A stretch of 64,000 nt of DNA, taken from NCBI RefSeq assembly GCF_900117445.1, contig NZ_FPEJ01000013.1:806001-870000 (forward strand), in the 5' to 3' direction. The position numbers were made by a program, and so were the translations under genes. Numbering within the stretch: the first letter of the stretch is position 1; each line of letters opens with the position of its first letter. Shown in pieces: positions 16,327 to 24,739 of this stretch. The DNA is from Hyphomicrobium sp. NDB2Meth4. GTDB taxonomy: Bacteria; Pseudomonadota; Alphaproteobacteria; Rhizobiales; Hyphomicrobiaceae. A model generated the notes under the pieces. The model saw nothing but the letters and a program-made list of their open reading frames with translations. It searched no databases and was not told where the DNA came from.

Positions 16327-17688
16327 TTAGAAGTTGATCACGGCGCCCGTCATCAGGACCTGGTAGTCGTCGAGCGGGTTCGATGCCTGGATGTTGCCGG
16401 TGCCGGTCTCATAGAGGTCGAGACCGAACTCGTAGTGGCGGTAGAGGGCATAGAGCTTCATGTCCGCCGCATCGATCTTCTGCATCACACCGACGCCCCA
16501 CATATCGACATCGCTGCTGGCAATCTTGGCGGAACCGCCGAAGCTGTTGATCGGATCCGAACCGCTCACGCTCTGGGTGATGCCGCCGCCGTTGTACGAG
16601 TAGTACTGGCCGAACACGGTGGTCTTGCCGAGCTCGTTCCACTTGCGCTGGATGCCGGCCTCGACCGCCCAGAACTTGTAGGAGTTGTCGACGCCAGGCA
16701 TCACGACGTTTGCAAGGTCGTCCTTCATCTCGCCAGCACCGAAGTTGCCGTAGAGACCCGACTTGGTGTCGAGGATCGAGATAGAGCCACCGAACATGCT
16801 GCAAGTTGCGTCGGAATATGCTGCGTCACGCGCAGGGCAGCCGTGCGTAGCACTGTCGTCCACGCGATCCGTGATTTCGGTGTAAGCGACGCCCGCCTCG
16901 ACCTTGATCGAACCGAACTCGCCCTCATACCGCAGGCCGACGTCCCAGAAGTCGTCGCCACCCCAAGCAGCCGAGGCGCTGAAGCCAGCAAATTCCGGGC
17001 TTTCATAAAGAACTGCTTCACGGCGATCGCCTTCACCGGGAGCTGCGCCCGTGCGAGCGATCAGGCGGCGCCACTGCAGGCCGCTGGCAAACGTCGAGGC
17101 ACCCTCGGCACGCAGGAAGAAGCCGCCGCCGCTGTCTTCAACGTCCGAGTACTTGCCGACATCACTCGTACCCGCGAGGTTGATCTCGGTGATCTCCTGC
17201 GAAGCCGTCGGGGTGTGGCCGACCTGGATCGTGCCGTACTTCTTGCTCTTGATGTTCCACCAGGCGTGGCGGATATCGAAGCCCGACTCATCCTCGTTGA
17301 TGGCGTCGAACTGGTTGTTACGCTTGGAGTTCGCCGAGCGAACGCCGATTTCGAGCTTGAAGCTGGCCGACAGATCGCCGTTGATCTTGGCGCCGCCCTT
17401 GAAGCCGAAGCGCGAACGCGACGCATCGTTGGTCACGACGTAAGCATTCTGCTCCTGGCCGTCATCCCAGAACATCACGGCCTGATTGATCTTGCCGTAG
17501 ACGCTGAGCGAAACCTTCCGGTTGCCCTTGCGGGCCGTCGTCGCCTCGAGCTCGGCAACGCGCTCTTCCAGATCAGCGCAGCAATCGCCGCCCAGATCAG
17601 CTGCCTGAGCGGAAATGCTGGATCCCAGCATCAAGCCGCCCGTCGCGAGGATGGTTGCCCACCCCGCCTTAGTTACTCCCCCGAACAT
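16327..17688 (-). CDS. Alphaproteobacterial porin
   Basis: 453 residues. The ATG used is preceded by GGAGT at 8 bases and gives a proper signal peptide (MFGGVTKAGWATILATGG, ends AQA/A). The mature start has a Cys pair and a coiled-coil heptad stretch (LEERVAELEATTARKG), as in rhizobial porins. It continues with porin strands such as SVYGKINQAVMFWDDG and SRFGFKGGAKINGDLSASF and ends in the terminal phenylalanine AVINF. It forms a diffusion channel in the outer membrane. Single transcription unit, divergent from the monooxygenase. Confidence 0.93.
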   Translation of the reverse strand: MFGGVTKAGWATILATGGLMLGSSISAQAADLGGDCCADLEERVAELEATTARKGNRKVSLSVYGKINQAVMFWDDGQEQNAYVVTNDASRSRFGFKGGAKINGDLSASFKLEIGVRSANSKRNNQFDAINEDESGFDIRHAWWNIKSKKYGTIQVGHTPTASQEITEINLAGTSDVGKYSDVEDSGGGFFLRAEGASTFASGLQWRRLIARTGAAPGEGDRREAVLYESPEFAGFSASAAWGGDDFWDVGLRYEGEFGSIKVEAGVAYTEITDRVDDSATHGCPARDAAYSDATCSMFGGSISILDTKSGLYGNFGAGEMKDDLANVVMPGVDNSYKFWAVEAGIQRKWNELGKTTVFGQYYSYNGGGITQSVSGSDPINSFGGSAKIASSDVDMWGVGVMQKIDAADMKLYALYRHYEFGLDLYETGTGNIQASNPLDDYQVLMTGAVINF

Positions 17689-17867
17689 ATACGCAACTCC
17701 CACGAAGGTACGCCTCAACTCGGCCTTCGATCGACGCAACTGCACTCAACTCAAACGCATTCACGCGACCACGCCGCTTAGCCGTCGCCGCCGCTTACTC
17801 GCCGGCTGGGCCTCGCTGGTGCAACGAATACGCGAGTGATTCCACGCCCGTAAATCGCAAATACACA

Positions 17868-17896
17868 TGTGACAGTTTGTGACAAACGCGAGTCAC
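17868..17896. promoter_or_regulatory. Repeat-containing site between porin and UbiH-type gene
   Basis: TGTGACA occurs twice exactly 10 bases apart (17868 and 17878). The second copy is part of TTTGT-G-ACAAA and also of GTGAC-N8-GTCAC. The spacing places the sites on one helix face in a divergent promoter region of about 280 bases. The regulator is not identifiable; the half-sites are not at CRP spacing. Confidence 0.4.
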
Positions 17897-17970
17897 GTCA
17901 TCGCCACGCAAGCCTTGAAGATGCTAGTGATTTCCGGTCAGGGTGCCCAAGAATGCAGCAAGGGGTTGTC

Positions 17971-19197
17971 ATGAAACTCGCCGCGTCCAACGCCATTGCG
18001 GTCATCGGAACCGGACCTGCCGGACTGGCTGCGGCCTGCGCCTTGGCGCGCCTTGGGCTCCCCGTTACCGCGATCGGCGCCCCGTCCGCACGGCGCGATA
18101 CGCGCACGGCGGCGCTTTTTGCAGGCTCCGTCACGCTGCTGGAAAACCTCGGTCTCGGGGAGACGTGCTGCAGTTTGGGCGAGCCGATCGTGGGCATCCG
18201 CATCATCGATGCCATGGGATCGTGGCTGCGCGCCCCCGAGGTGACGTTCACCGCCGCAGAAGTCGGACGCACGCGCTTCGGCTACAATATTGCCAACAGC
18301 GCCCTGACCGACGCGCTGCGGGAAGCCGCCAAAGCCATCCCCACACTCGATATCGTCGACGCCAGTGTCACTGGCGTCATCCCGTCCGAGAATGGCGTTG
18401 AGGTTCGTCTCGCTGACGGCCAGACCATCGCGGCAACGCTCATCGTCGGCGCCGATGGCCGCAACTCCCTATGCCGTCAGGCGGCCGGCATCCAGGCTCG
18501 TACCTGGAGCTACGAGCAAAGCGCCATCGCCTGCACGTTCTCCCACCAGCGCCCGCACAACGGGATCTCTACGGAGTTTCATCGCCCGGCTGGCCCGTTC
18601 ACGGTTGTGCCATCGCCCGGGTCGACATCCAGTCTCGTCTGGGTTGAACGCCCTGATGAAGCCGCCCGCCTCGCTGCGCTCGACGAAGCCGCGTTCCGGT
18701 CTGCCCTCGAAGCCGGCCTCCAGGGCCTGCTGGGATCAGTTGGCGACATCGGGCCCCGCGCCACCTTCCCACTGACCGGATTGTCCGCCTCCCCCTCCGC
18801 CCAGCACCGGATTGCCCTGGTCGGAGAAGCGGTCCACGTCATCCCGCCCATCGGGGCCCAGGGCCTCAACCTAGGCCTGCGTGACGCCGCCTGCCTCGCG
18901 GACTGCGTCGCCGACGCTTTGGCCGTCGGCAACGATATCGGCGCGCCAACGGTCCTTGCCGCCTACGATCGCATGCGCCGACCCGATATCGCCTCGCGTG
19001 TTTGGTCCATCGACCTGCTGAACCGCACGCTCCTCGCCCAGGCAGCCCCTATTCAGGCGCTGCGTGGTCTCGGGTTGCATACGCTCAGATCGGTTGGCCC
19101 ATTGCGGCGCTTGGCCATACGCGAGGGTCTCAGCCCTTCGTTTGTCGCCCCGCGGCTAATGCAGCCTGCCGCCGCAGACGCCCCGCTGGCGCCTTGA
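17971..19197 (+). CDS. UbiH/UbiF-family FAD monooxygenase
   Basis: 408 residues from an ATG with AAGGGG 7 bases upstream; an upstream in-frame ATG at 17953 is also possible. Motifs: dinucleotide loop IGTGPAGLAAACALARLG, the GADGRNSLCRQAAGI block and the second FAD motif GEAVHVIPPIGAQGLNLGLRDA. These define the ubiquinone-biosynthesis hydroxylase family, which hydroxylates the quinone ring at the membrane. The second motif reads GEAVH where most members have GDAAH. Which ring position is modified (UbiH, UbiF, UbiL or UbiM) cannot be told from sequence alone. Confidence 0.88.
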   Translation: MKLAASNAIAVIGTGPAGLAAACALARLGLPVTAIGAPSARRDTRTAALFAGSVTLLENLGLGETCCSLGEPIVGIRIIDAMGSWLRAPEVTFTAAEVGRTRFGYNIANSALTDALREAAKAIPTLDIVDASVTGVIPSENGVEVRLADGQTIAATLIVGADGRNSLCRQAAGIQARTWSYEQSAIACTFSHQRPHNGISTEFHRPAGPFTVVPSPGSTSSLVWVERPDEAARLAALDEAAFRSALEAGLQGLLGSVGDIGPRATFPLTGLSASPSAQHRIALVGEAVHVIPPIGAQGLNLGLRDAACLADCVADALAVGNDIGAPTVLAAYDRMRRPDIASRVWSIDLLNRTLLAQAAPIQALRGLGLHTLRSVGPLRRLAIREGLSPSFVAPRLMQPAAADAPLAP

Positions 19198-19260
19198 CGA
19201 ACCCCACCGGCCCCGGCAAGAGCCAATACCGGCGCTAGAACTCGGGAATTCCCAGCTACG

Positions 19261-20175
19261 ATGATCACCGAAGACCGCATCCGCGATCTGAGATACCGCC
19301 TGGAGTACGCCGTCCTGCGCTTCGTCGCCGGCATCTTCCGTGCGCTGCCCCTCGGACTGGCAACCGGCGTGTCTGCTTGGTTCTGGCGTCGCCTCGCGCC
19401 CATCATCAATCCCAAGCGTCACAATCGCGCCCTCGCCAACCTCGCCATCGCCTTCCCGGAGAAGAGCGAAGAGGAACGCCGCGAGATCGCGCTGGCGCAT
19501 TGGGAAAACCTCGGCCGCGTCATGGTGGAAACGATGCGCATCGATCGCTTCCTCAAGGAGCCCGAGCGCATCGACATCGTCAGTCAGAACATCTTCACGC
19601 GCTACAAGGACAAGCTCGGCCCCGCTGTCGGAATCAGTTTGCACATGGGCAATTGGGAACTGGCCATCCTTCCCTTCACTTGGGCTGGCGCGAACCCCGC
19701 TGCCGTCTACCGCTCCGTCACCAATCCTTACGTCGACAACTACATTCGCACGCAGCGCAAGGATCTCTATCCCGCTGGCCTGTTCGGACGCGGAAACGTC
19801 GGCGACCATGGTGATGATCAGCGCACCGCACGCGCGATCATGGACTTCGTCCGCCGTGGCGGACGTCTCGGCCTCGTGTGCGATCTCTACGATCGCACCG
19901 GCATGCCCGTGCCCTTCTTCGGCCGGGATGCAAAGACGCAAGCCATCGGCGCGATGATCGCCCGCAGGGTTGGCGCACGCATCTGGTTGTCGCGCTGTAA
20001 GCGCATCGGCAAAGAGAGCCGCTTTCAGATCGAGCTCAAAGAACTACGCGTTCCGCGCACCAACAATCAGGCCGAAGACATACGCTGGGCCATGGTCCAC
20101 ATGCAGCAGCAGTTCGAAGACTGGATTCGCGACGCACCAGAGCAATGGATGTGGAGCAATCGCCGCTGGAGCTGA
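19261..20175 (+). CDS. LpxL/HtrB-type lipid A acyltransferase
   Basis: 304 residues. An N-terminal hydrophobic segment is followed by the catalytic H128-M-G-N-W-E133 (HX4E), then FGRGNVGDHG, RRGGRLGLVCDLYDRTG and VPFFGRDAKTQAIG, matching the late acyltransferases that add secondary fatty acids to lipid A on the inner membrane. The C-terminus ends EQWMWSNRRWS (family: P.Q..W...RW). It follows the UbiH-type gene by 63 bases and may share its transcript. The acyl donor is unknown. Confidence 0.9.
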   Translation: MITEDRIRDLRYRLEYAVLRFVAGIFRALPLGLATGVSAWFWRRLAPIINPKRHNRALANLAIAFPEKSEEERREIALAHWENLGRVMVETMRIDRFLKEPERIDIVSQNIFTRYKDKLGPAVGISLHMGNWELAILPFTWAGANPAAVYRSVTNPYVDNYIRTQRKDLYPAGLFGRGNVGDHGDDQRTARAIMDFVRRGGRLGLVCDLYDRTGMPVPFFGRDAKTQAIGAMIARRVGARIWLSRCKRIGKESRFQIELKELRVPRTNNQAEDIRWAMVHMQQQFEDWIRDAPEQWMWSNRRWS

Positions 20176-20409
20176 CCTCCTAGACGGTTGATAGCGCCAA
20201 CTCTCCGCACTTGCGTTGATTGCTGTTCGATAAGCGAACTCTCTCGCTGCGCGCCATTGCGGCGAATTGGCGTCAAATGCACGCGAAAGCAGCCCATCGC
20301 CTCCTTACAAAAAGTTATTTGCCGGGCCAGACGCCGGCAAGGATCGCGGAGCAGCTTCCCGCACGGGTGATCATGAAGCACCCCCAAGCAAAGATATGGA
20401 GAGTTTGAA

Positions 20410-20574
20410 ATGTCCAAGAAGCTGATGACGGCCGCCATTCTTTCCGCCATCGCCGTTGGCGCAGTTGCTCCGACCATTGCCATGGCCAAGAGCGCCCCGA
20501 AGAACAAAGCCGACTGTGAGAAGGTGTCGACGATGAAATGGGACGACGCCACCAGCAAGTGCGTGAAGAAGTGA
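20410..20574 (+). CDS. Small exported protein with paired cysteines, 54 residues
   Basis: ATG with GGAGAG upstream. Residues 1-26 form a signal peptide (MSKKLMTAAILSAIAVGAVA, cleavage near AMA/K). The mature 28 residues are Lys-rich with two cysteines in C-E-K-V-S-T-M-K-W-D-D-A-T-S-K-C, likely a disulfide loop in the periplasm. Function unknown. It is followed by a hairpin and by another tiny exported protein. Confidence 0.72.
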   Translation: MSKKLMTAAILSAIAVGAVAPTIAMAKSAPKNKADCEKVSTMKWDDATSKCVKK

Positions 20575-20581
20575 TGCATCA

Positions 20582-20621
20582 GGCGCGGCGAGACCCCACG
20601 CTCGTCGCGCCTATTCTTCTC
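20582..20621 (+). terminator. Probable terminator after the 54-residue gene
   Basis: GGCGCGGCGAG, an 8-base loop and CTCGTCGCGCC (10 of 11 paired, one G-U) are followed by TATTCTTCTC, a moderate U-rich tail. Confidence 0.55.
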
Positions 20622-20662
20622 GCCGCCAATTGCCGGTTGCTACGCCCAGGAGACCATCGCAG

Positions 20663-20866
20663 ATGAGATATTCCATTCCGCTGTCGATCATCGCCAGCGC
20701 CATGTTGCTTACGCTTGCTCCCGTTTCCAGTCAGGCTTCCGTTGTCGGCCTGCATGCGGCCGTTCCGGCCGAGGCTCATCAGTCAGTCGTCACCAAGGCC
20801 GCTTGGCGATGGCATCATCATCGCCGCTGCTGGTGGCACCACCACCGCCGGTACTGCCGTTGGTAA
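20663..20866 (+). CDS. Small exported His/Arg/Trp-rich protein, 67 residues
   Basis: Start chosen at the ATG that opens a signal peptide (MRYSIPLSIIASAMLLTLAP, cleavage near SQA/S), with AGGAG upstream. The mature tail reads WRWHHHRRCWWHHHRRYCRW: two HHHRR blocks, four Trp and two Cys in 20 residues. Similar very short WHHH-tailed proteins occur in Hyphomicrobiales, with no known function. Metal binding, membrane disruption or envelope binding are possible readings. A strong terminator follows. Confidence 0.7.
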   Translation: MRYSIPLSIIASAMLLTLAPVSSQASVVGLHAAVPAEAHQSVVTKAAWRWHHHRRCWWHHHRRYCRW

Positions 20867-20903
20867 TCAAAGCATCGGTCTAAGCTCCTCCGACGCTCCG
20901 CCT

Positions 20904-20935
20904 GGTGCAGTGCCTCGTGCACTGCACCCCTTTTT
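20904..20935 (+). terminator. Rho-independent terminator
   Basis: GGTGCAGTGC / GCACTGCACC, a 10-bp perfect stem with a 5-base loop, followed by CCTTTTT. It ends the plus-strand small-protein transcript just before the convergent histidine kinase. Confidence 0.9.
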
Positions 20936-20945
20936 AAGCAGGCAT

Positions 20946-22316
20946 CTACGAGCGCGGAAACGACACTTCTACGCGCAGTCCGGGATGATTGTCGCTCAAC
21001 GTCACGGCGGCTCCGTGCAACTCGGCAATTGCCGCCACAAGACTAAGACCGAGCCCGCTGCCGGACGTCGTGCGCTCGCGCTCTAGGCGATAAAGCCGCC
21101 GGAAGACGTTATCTCGCTCATGGGCGGGGATACCCGGCCCATTGTCGGCGACAACAGCAATCAGCTTTTCGCCCTGCTCCTTCATCGACACGTCGATCTG
21201 CGTTCCGGGCGGAGAATGTCGGACCGCATTCTCGATGAGGTTCACGAACAACTGCGTCAGCAGCTCCCGATCTCCCGTAACGCTGCAATTCTGCTCCAGC
21301 CCTACGTGATTGACGAGACGCCCACCTGCCTCCTCGACCACCGGCTCGTAAATGTCGGCCACGTCGGCCAGCACATTCCCAAGATCGATCGGGCCGAAGC
21401 GAGATCGCCGCGCGCCCGCCTCGAGCTGCGTGATGCGCAACAGCGCCTCGAATGTCTCGACGATGGAATCCAGCTCCCCGAGAGATTCCTCCACCTGACC
21501 TCTGAACGCTTTCGTATCCTCGCTGCGAAGCGCCAGCTCAAGCCTCCGGCGCAAGCGACCAATCGGCTTCTTCAAGTCATGCGCGATATCGGAAGACGCC
21601 TGATTGACGTTCTCGATCAGCTTCTGCAGGTGTGCCAGCGTCGCGTTGATCTGCGTCGCGACATGATCGAGATCGTCGTGCGACTCGGTGACCGGCACCC
21701 GCTCGGAAATCTGTCCCTTGCTCACCTTGGATAGCGTCGTAGCAAACACGGCGATCTTTTGTTGCGCACGCCGCGCCAGATAGACGGCCGAGCCGATAGC
21801 CAGCAGCATCGTCGTCAGCAGCCCCCACCCCAGGCCGTGTAACAAAATTCGCCGCACCTCGCGAATTTCCCGGTCGCTTCCGCCGACCAACAGATGCCCC
21901 TTCGAGACCCGTGTCCACTTGGCGAAAAAGCGGTCGTCGGGATTACCTTTGCTGGCCACCATAGGCAGCCACGCGCGATCGAGCTCACCCCAGCCCTCGA
22001 AAAGCGCAACGTTGCGCACGTTGCCGGCTTCGAAGCTGCCATCGTCCGCTCGCAACAGGAAGATGCTGTCGAAGTCACGCACCGACTCCGCTTCTTCTGC
22101 CACAACCGCTGTAAGATCCTTGAACCCTTGCTGGCGGTCGATGGCCGTCAAGGTGTCGGTGATCTCTTCGACATGCTGGCGGATCGAGTTATCGAGTTCG
22201 GAAACCAGCGTGATGTAGAGCACGCCCACCAGCGCCACGACTGTGAGCGCAAACAAGCTCGCAAACGCCGCCGCCAGACGTACCGGCGTACGCTTCAGAA
22301 CGTCATGGCTGATCAT
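20946..22316 (-). CDS. Two-component sensor histidine kinase
   Basis: 456 residues. Transmembrane helices at about 15-37 and 162-182 enclose a periplasmic sensor of about 125 residues. Then come a HAMP linker, the H-box SSDIAHDLKKPIGRLR with phosphorylated His246, the N-box NLIENAVRHSP, the G1 box DNGPGIP and the G2 box GSGLGLSL. It autophosphorylates and passes phosphate to the OmpR-type partner, whose gene it overlaps by 14 bases. The signal is unknown; the class resembles metal and envelope-stress sensors. Confidence 0.92.
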   Translation of the reverse strand: MISHDVLKRTPVRLAAAFASLFALTVVALVGVLYITLVSELDNSIRQHVEEITDTLTAIDRQQGFKDLTAVVAEEAESVRDFDSIFLLRADDGSFEAGNVRNVALFEGWGELDRAWLPMVASKGNPDDRFFAKWTRVSKGHLLVGGSDREIREVRRILLHGLGWGLLTTMLLAIGSAVYLARRAQQKIAVFATTLSKVSKGQISERVPVTESHDDLDHVATQINATLAHLQKLIENVNQASSDIAHDLKKPIGRLRRRLELALRSEDTKAFRGQVEESLGELDSIVETFEALLRITQLEAGARRSRFGPIDLGNVLADVADIYEPVVEEAGGRLVNHVGLEQNCSVTGDRELLTQLFVNLIENAVRHSPPGTQIDVSMKEQGEKLIAVVADNGPGIPAHERDNVFRRLYRLERERTTSGSGLGLSLVAAIAELHGAAVTLSDNHPGLRVEVSFPRS

Positions 22317-22980
22317 GCATCGTGTAGCCGGAGCCGCGCACCGTGTGAATCAACTCGCTGCCATAAGGCCGGTCGATCTTCGTGCGCAGGCGTGAAATGT
22401 GCGTTTCGACGACGCTGGTGCGCGGCTCGAAATGGAAGCTCCACACGCGTTCCAGAAGCATGGTCCGCGTCAGCACGCGGCCCTTGTTGCGCATCAACAC
22501 TTCCAGCAGCCGGAATTCGCGCGGCTGCAGCTCGATCGTATCGCCGGCCCGCGTCACGCTGCGCGCGATCAGGTCCATTTCGAGATCGCCGACGCGCAGC
22601 ACGGTATCGGTATCTTTGAGGTGCGGGCGCCGAGCGAGCGCATTGACCCGCGCGAGCAGCTCAGAGAAGGCAAACGGCTTCACCAGATAGTCGTCGCCGC
22701 CGACGTTCAGACCGTCCACCCGGTCGTCGACACCTCCCAGCGAAGTCAGAAAGATGACCGGCACCTTGTTGCCAACGGCGCGCAGCGCGCGCACCAAGGA
22801 AAGCCCGTCGAGACCCGGAAGCATGCGATCGACAACAAGCACATCGTAAGCCTCACCCATCGCCTGAGTGAGCCCGTCGCGCCCATCCGTAAGGGTCTCG
22901 ACGACATGACCCTCCTCGCAAAAACCTTGGGAGATGTAGTTCGAGGTGTCGTTATCGTCTTCGACGACAAGAATTCGCAT
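22303..22980 (-). CDS. OmpR-family response regulator
   Basis: 225 residues from the second of two close ATGs (the first is 9 bases upstream). The receiver domain has D8/D9 in VVEDDND, phospho-acceptor Asp51 in VLVVDRMLPG and the KPF lysine (DDYLVKPF). The C-terminal winged helix shows LQPREFRLLEVLMRNKG and VVETHISRLRTKID. It is cotranscribed with, and overlaps, the kinase gene. A perfect 10-base direct repeat just upstream suggests autoregulation. Confidence 0.93.
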   Translation of the reverse strand: MRILVVEDDNDTSNYISQGFCEEGHVVETLTDGRDGLTQAMGEAYDVLVVDRMLPGLDGLSLVRALRAVGNKVPVIFLTSLGGVDDRVDGLNVGGDDYLVKPFAFSELLARVNALARRPHLKDTDTVLRVGDLEMDLIARSVTRAGDTIELQPREFRLLEVLMRNKGRVLTRTMLLERVWSFHFEPRTSVVETHISRLRTKIDRPYGSELIHTVRGSGYTMHDQP

Positions 22981-22994
22981 GTAGATCATCCCGC

Positions 22995-23020
22995 GCTGCA
23001 GGCACTGTAAGCTGCAGGCA
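22995..23020. promoter_or_regulatory. Direct-repeat operator upstream of the response regulator
   Basis: GCTGCAGGCA occurs twice, perfectly, separated by CTGTAA (16-base period), 15-40 bases upstream of the regulator start. OmpR-family proteins bind direct repeats, so this is a good candidate autoregulatory site; the period is longer than the usual 10-11 bases. Confidence 0.5.
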
Positions 23021-23076
23021 TTGCGACGAGCTTTCTATTACATTACCGAAACGTAAGCTTTTCAAGGATCACAGCC

Positions 23077-24030
23077 TCACGCCCGCGCTTTGGCGAGGCC
23101 GTGCTGCGCCCTGTACTCCGCCGGCGTCATCCCAAAGGCCGCCCGGAATCGCCGCGTGAAGTGCGAGTGATCCGAAAAGCCCCAGGCAAAGGCGATGTCG
23201 CCGATCATCCGCCGCGACTGATGCGGGTCGGCGAGGGCTTGCCGGCACCGCTCAAGCCGGCGCTGTACGATGAACCGCTCGAGCGACAGCCCCTCTTCGG
23301 CCAGCAGCATATTGGCATAGCGCACGCTCATGCCGGCGAGGCCAGCAGCTCGCGCCGGCTTCAGGTTGGGATCGGCGAGGCACTTCTCTATCTCGGACTT
23401 GAGGCGTCGTAGCGCAAGCTCCCGCGGTGCGCTGATCTCCCTCTTGTAGCCGTCAGCCCCAACCGCCATCGAAATCAGATCGATGACGTGATTTGCGATC
23501 CGCGGATGCAGCGTCTCGTCCACCCCTGCCACCCGCTCGGCCAACGAAAGGATGAAGTCGACAGCCAGCCCCGTCGTTGGGGCGCCGCGTGAAAGCACTT
23601 GCATTGCGTCGAGGTCACCGACGCGCGAACGGATGAGTTCACGCCCGACGCTCACGTGGAGCGAGCTTGTCTGCTCCAAAAACTCGATCTTGAGCGGCTT
23701 GCACACGTTGTGCAGGATCACCGATCCCGGCTCCAACATGATCGTCCGGTCGTCCTGCCTCAGCGCCGAGCGCCCCTGCAGACGGATAGAGAAGATGTAG
23801 TTGTCGAGGTCGTCGCGCAATGTGTCCGACCGCGTGCGCGTAACTACGCAAGGACCGCAGTCGCACCGCGTCAACGCGATGTTATCGACCACCCCTGATG
23901 TCAGCCGCCCTTCGAAGCTACTGCCTGAGGTCTCGAATTCGTGGCTGTAGAAAGCTTGAGACGCTACGTCGACCCAAAACGGAATTCTGTCCCGGTCGTC
24001 CAGATTTTCCGTCGTGAATTCGATATCCAT
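23077..24030 (-). CDS. AraC-family regulator (AraC-binding-like domain)
   Basis: 317 residues from the ATG at MDIEFTTENL; an earlier TTG is less likely. The N-terminal 200 residues resemble the AraC-binding-like/TetR-sensor domain (RIPFWVDVASQAFYSHEF, then DNYIFSIRLQGRS). The C-terminus has two helix-turn-helices: AGLAGMSVRYANMLLAEEGLSLERFIV split here as AGMSVRYANMLLAEEG, and IGDIAFAWGFSDHSHFTRRF, the classic second motif, followed by FGMTPAEYR. Ligand unknown. Divergent from the MarR gene. Confidence 0.9.
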   Translation of the reverse strand: MDIEFTTENLDDRDRIPFWVDVASQAFYSHEFETSGSSFEGRLTSGVVDNIALTRCDCGPCVVTRTRSDTLRDDLDNYIFSIRLQGRSALRQDDRTIMLEPGSVILHNVCKPLKIEFLEQTSSLHVSVGRELIRSRVGDLDAMQVLSRGAPTTGLAVDFILSLAERVAGVDETLHPRIANHVIDLISMAVGADGYKREISAPRELALRRLKSEIEKCLADPNLKPARAAGLAGMSVRYANMLLAEEGLSLERFIVQRRLERCRQALADPHQSRRMIGDIAFAWGFSDHSHFTRRFRAAFGMTPAEYRAQHGLAKARA

Positions 24031-24130
24031 TATGCTATCCGTGCCGGCGAGTGCCCAGCTGGTCAATCGATTGTGCCGCCTCGGTCAAGCACGGCCCGAC
24101 GAATTGGAGTTTAATCAGTCTACCGACCTT

Positions 24131-24153
24131 TGGGTTCCTCCTACAACAACCCA
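24131..24153. promoter_or_regulatory. Dyad in the AraC/MarR divergent region
   Basis: TGGGTT-N11-AACCCA lies 45 bases before the MarR GTG, in the 167-base region between divergent regulators. It is a candidate operator for either one. Confidence 0.4.
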
Positions 24154-24197
24154 TTCTGAGCCGTCAGGCCCACAACACCCGCCATGGTTGCATATCC

Positions 24198-24623
24198 GTG
24201 AACTCCTCCACCCTTCATCTGCTCCACCGTGTCCAGCAATGCGCCAGCGATCTCTTTCAGGAGCACATGGCCGGACTCGACGTCACAACCACCCAATATA
24301 CCGTGCTCCGCGCGGCCGCATTGAACGACGGCCTGAGCCAGCAGGACATCATCAACGCCACCGGCATCGATCGGTCCACAGTGTCGCAGGTGGTCCAGTT
24401 GCTCACCCGCAAAGGCCTCCTGAAGCGCCGTCGCACCCGTCACGACGCCCGAGCTTATGCCATCTCTCTAACTGACGCCGGCCGTCGCCTTCTCGATACC
24501 TCCCAGCCGATTGTCCAGCAGATCGAGGCGGCCCTCATTGAAGCCCTCCCCGCCACCCGGGCAAAGGCGTTCCTGGCCAACCTGCGCACCATCGTCTCTG
24601 CCTTCGAACCCGCCGAGGGTTGA
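24198..24623 (+). CDS. MarR-family regulator
   Basis: 141 residues from a GTG start, the normal MarR length; the frame is open further upstream but would run through the promoter region. The winged helix-turn-helix is clear: GLSQQDIINATGIDRSTVSQ, VVQLLTRKGLLKRRRTRHDARAY split as LLTRKGLLKRRRTRHDARAY, and the wing AISLTDAGRRLL. It precedes the aldolase gene on the same strand by 116 bases and may regulate it. Effector unknown; the start is uncertain because no good ribosome site is seen. Confidence 0.85.
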   Translation: MNSSTLHLLHRVQQCASDLFQEHMAGLDVTTTQYTVLRAAALNDGLSQQDIINATGIDRSTVSQVVQLLTRKGLLKRRRTRHDARAYAISLTDAGRRLLDTSQPIVQQIEAALIEALPATRAKAFLANLRTIVSAFEPAEG

Positions 24624-24739
24624 TCGCGCCATCGCTAAACTCCCACGCGCCCAGCTGAGCACGCTCCGCGGACGGCGTTGACTCGTGCCCGCGGCCAAAT
24701 ACAGTGCGCCGCGCTGCAACATTCGGAGTAATTCTTGCG

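Noticed and set aside
16435-17781. A 448-codon plus-strand frame opposite the porin
   Set aside because: The minus strand encodes a porin with signal peptide, strands and terminal Phe; the plus frame shows no recognisable domain.
17868-17896. CRP/FNR site
   Set aside because: Half-sites resemble TGTGA/TCAC, but the spacing (8-10 bases) is wrong for CRP or FNR.
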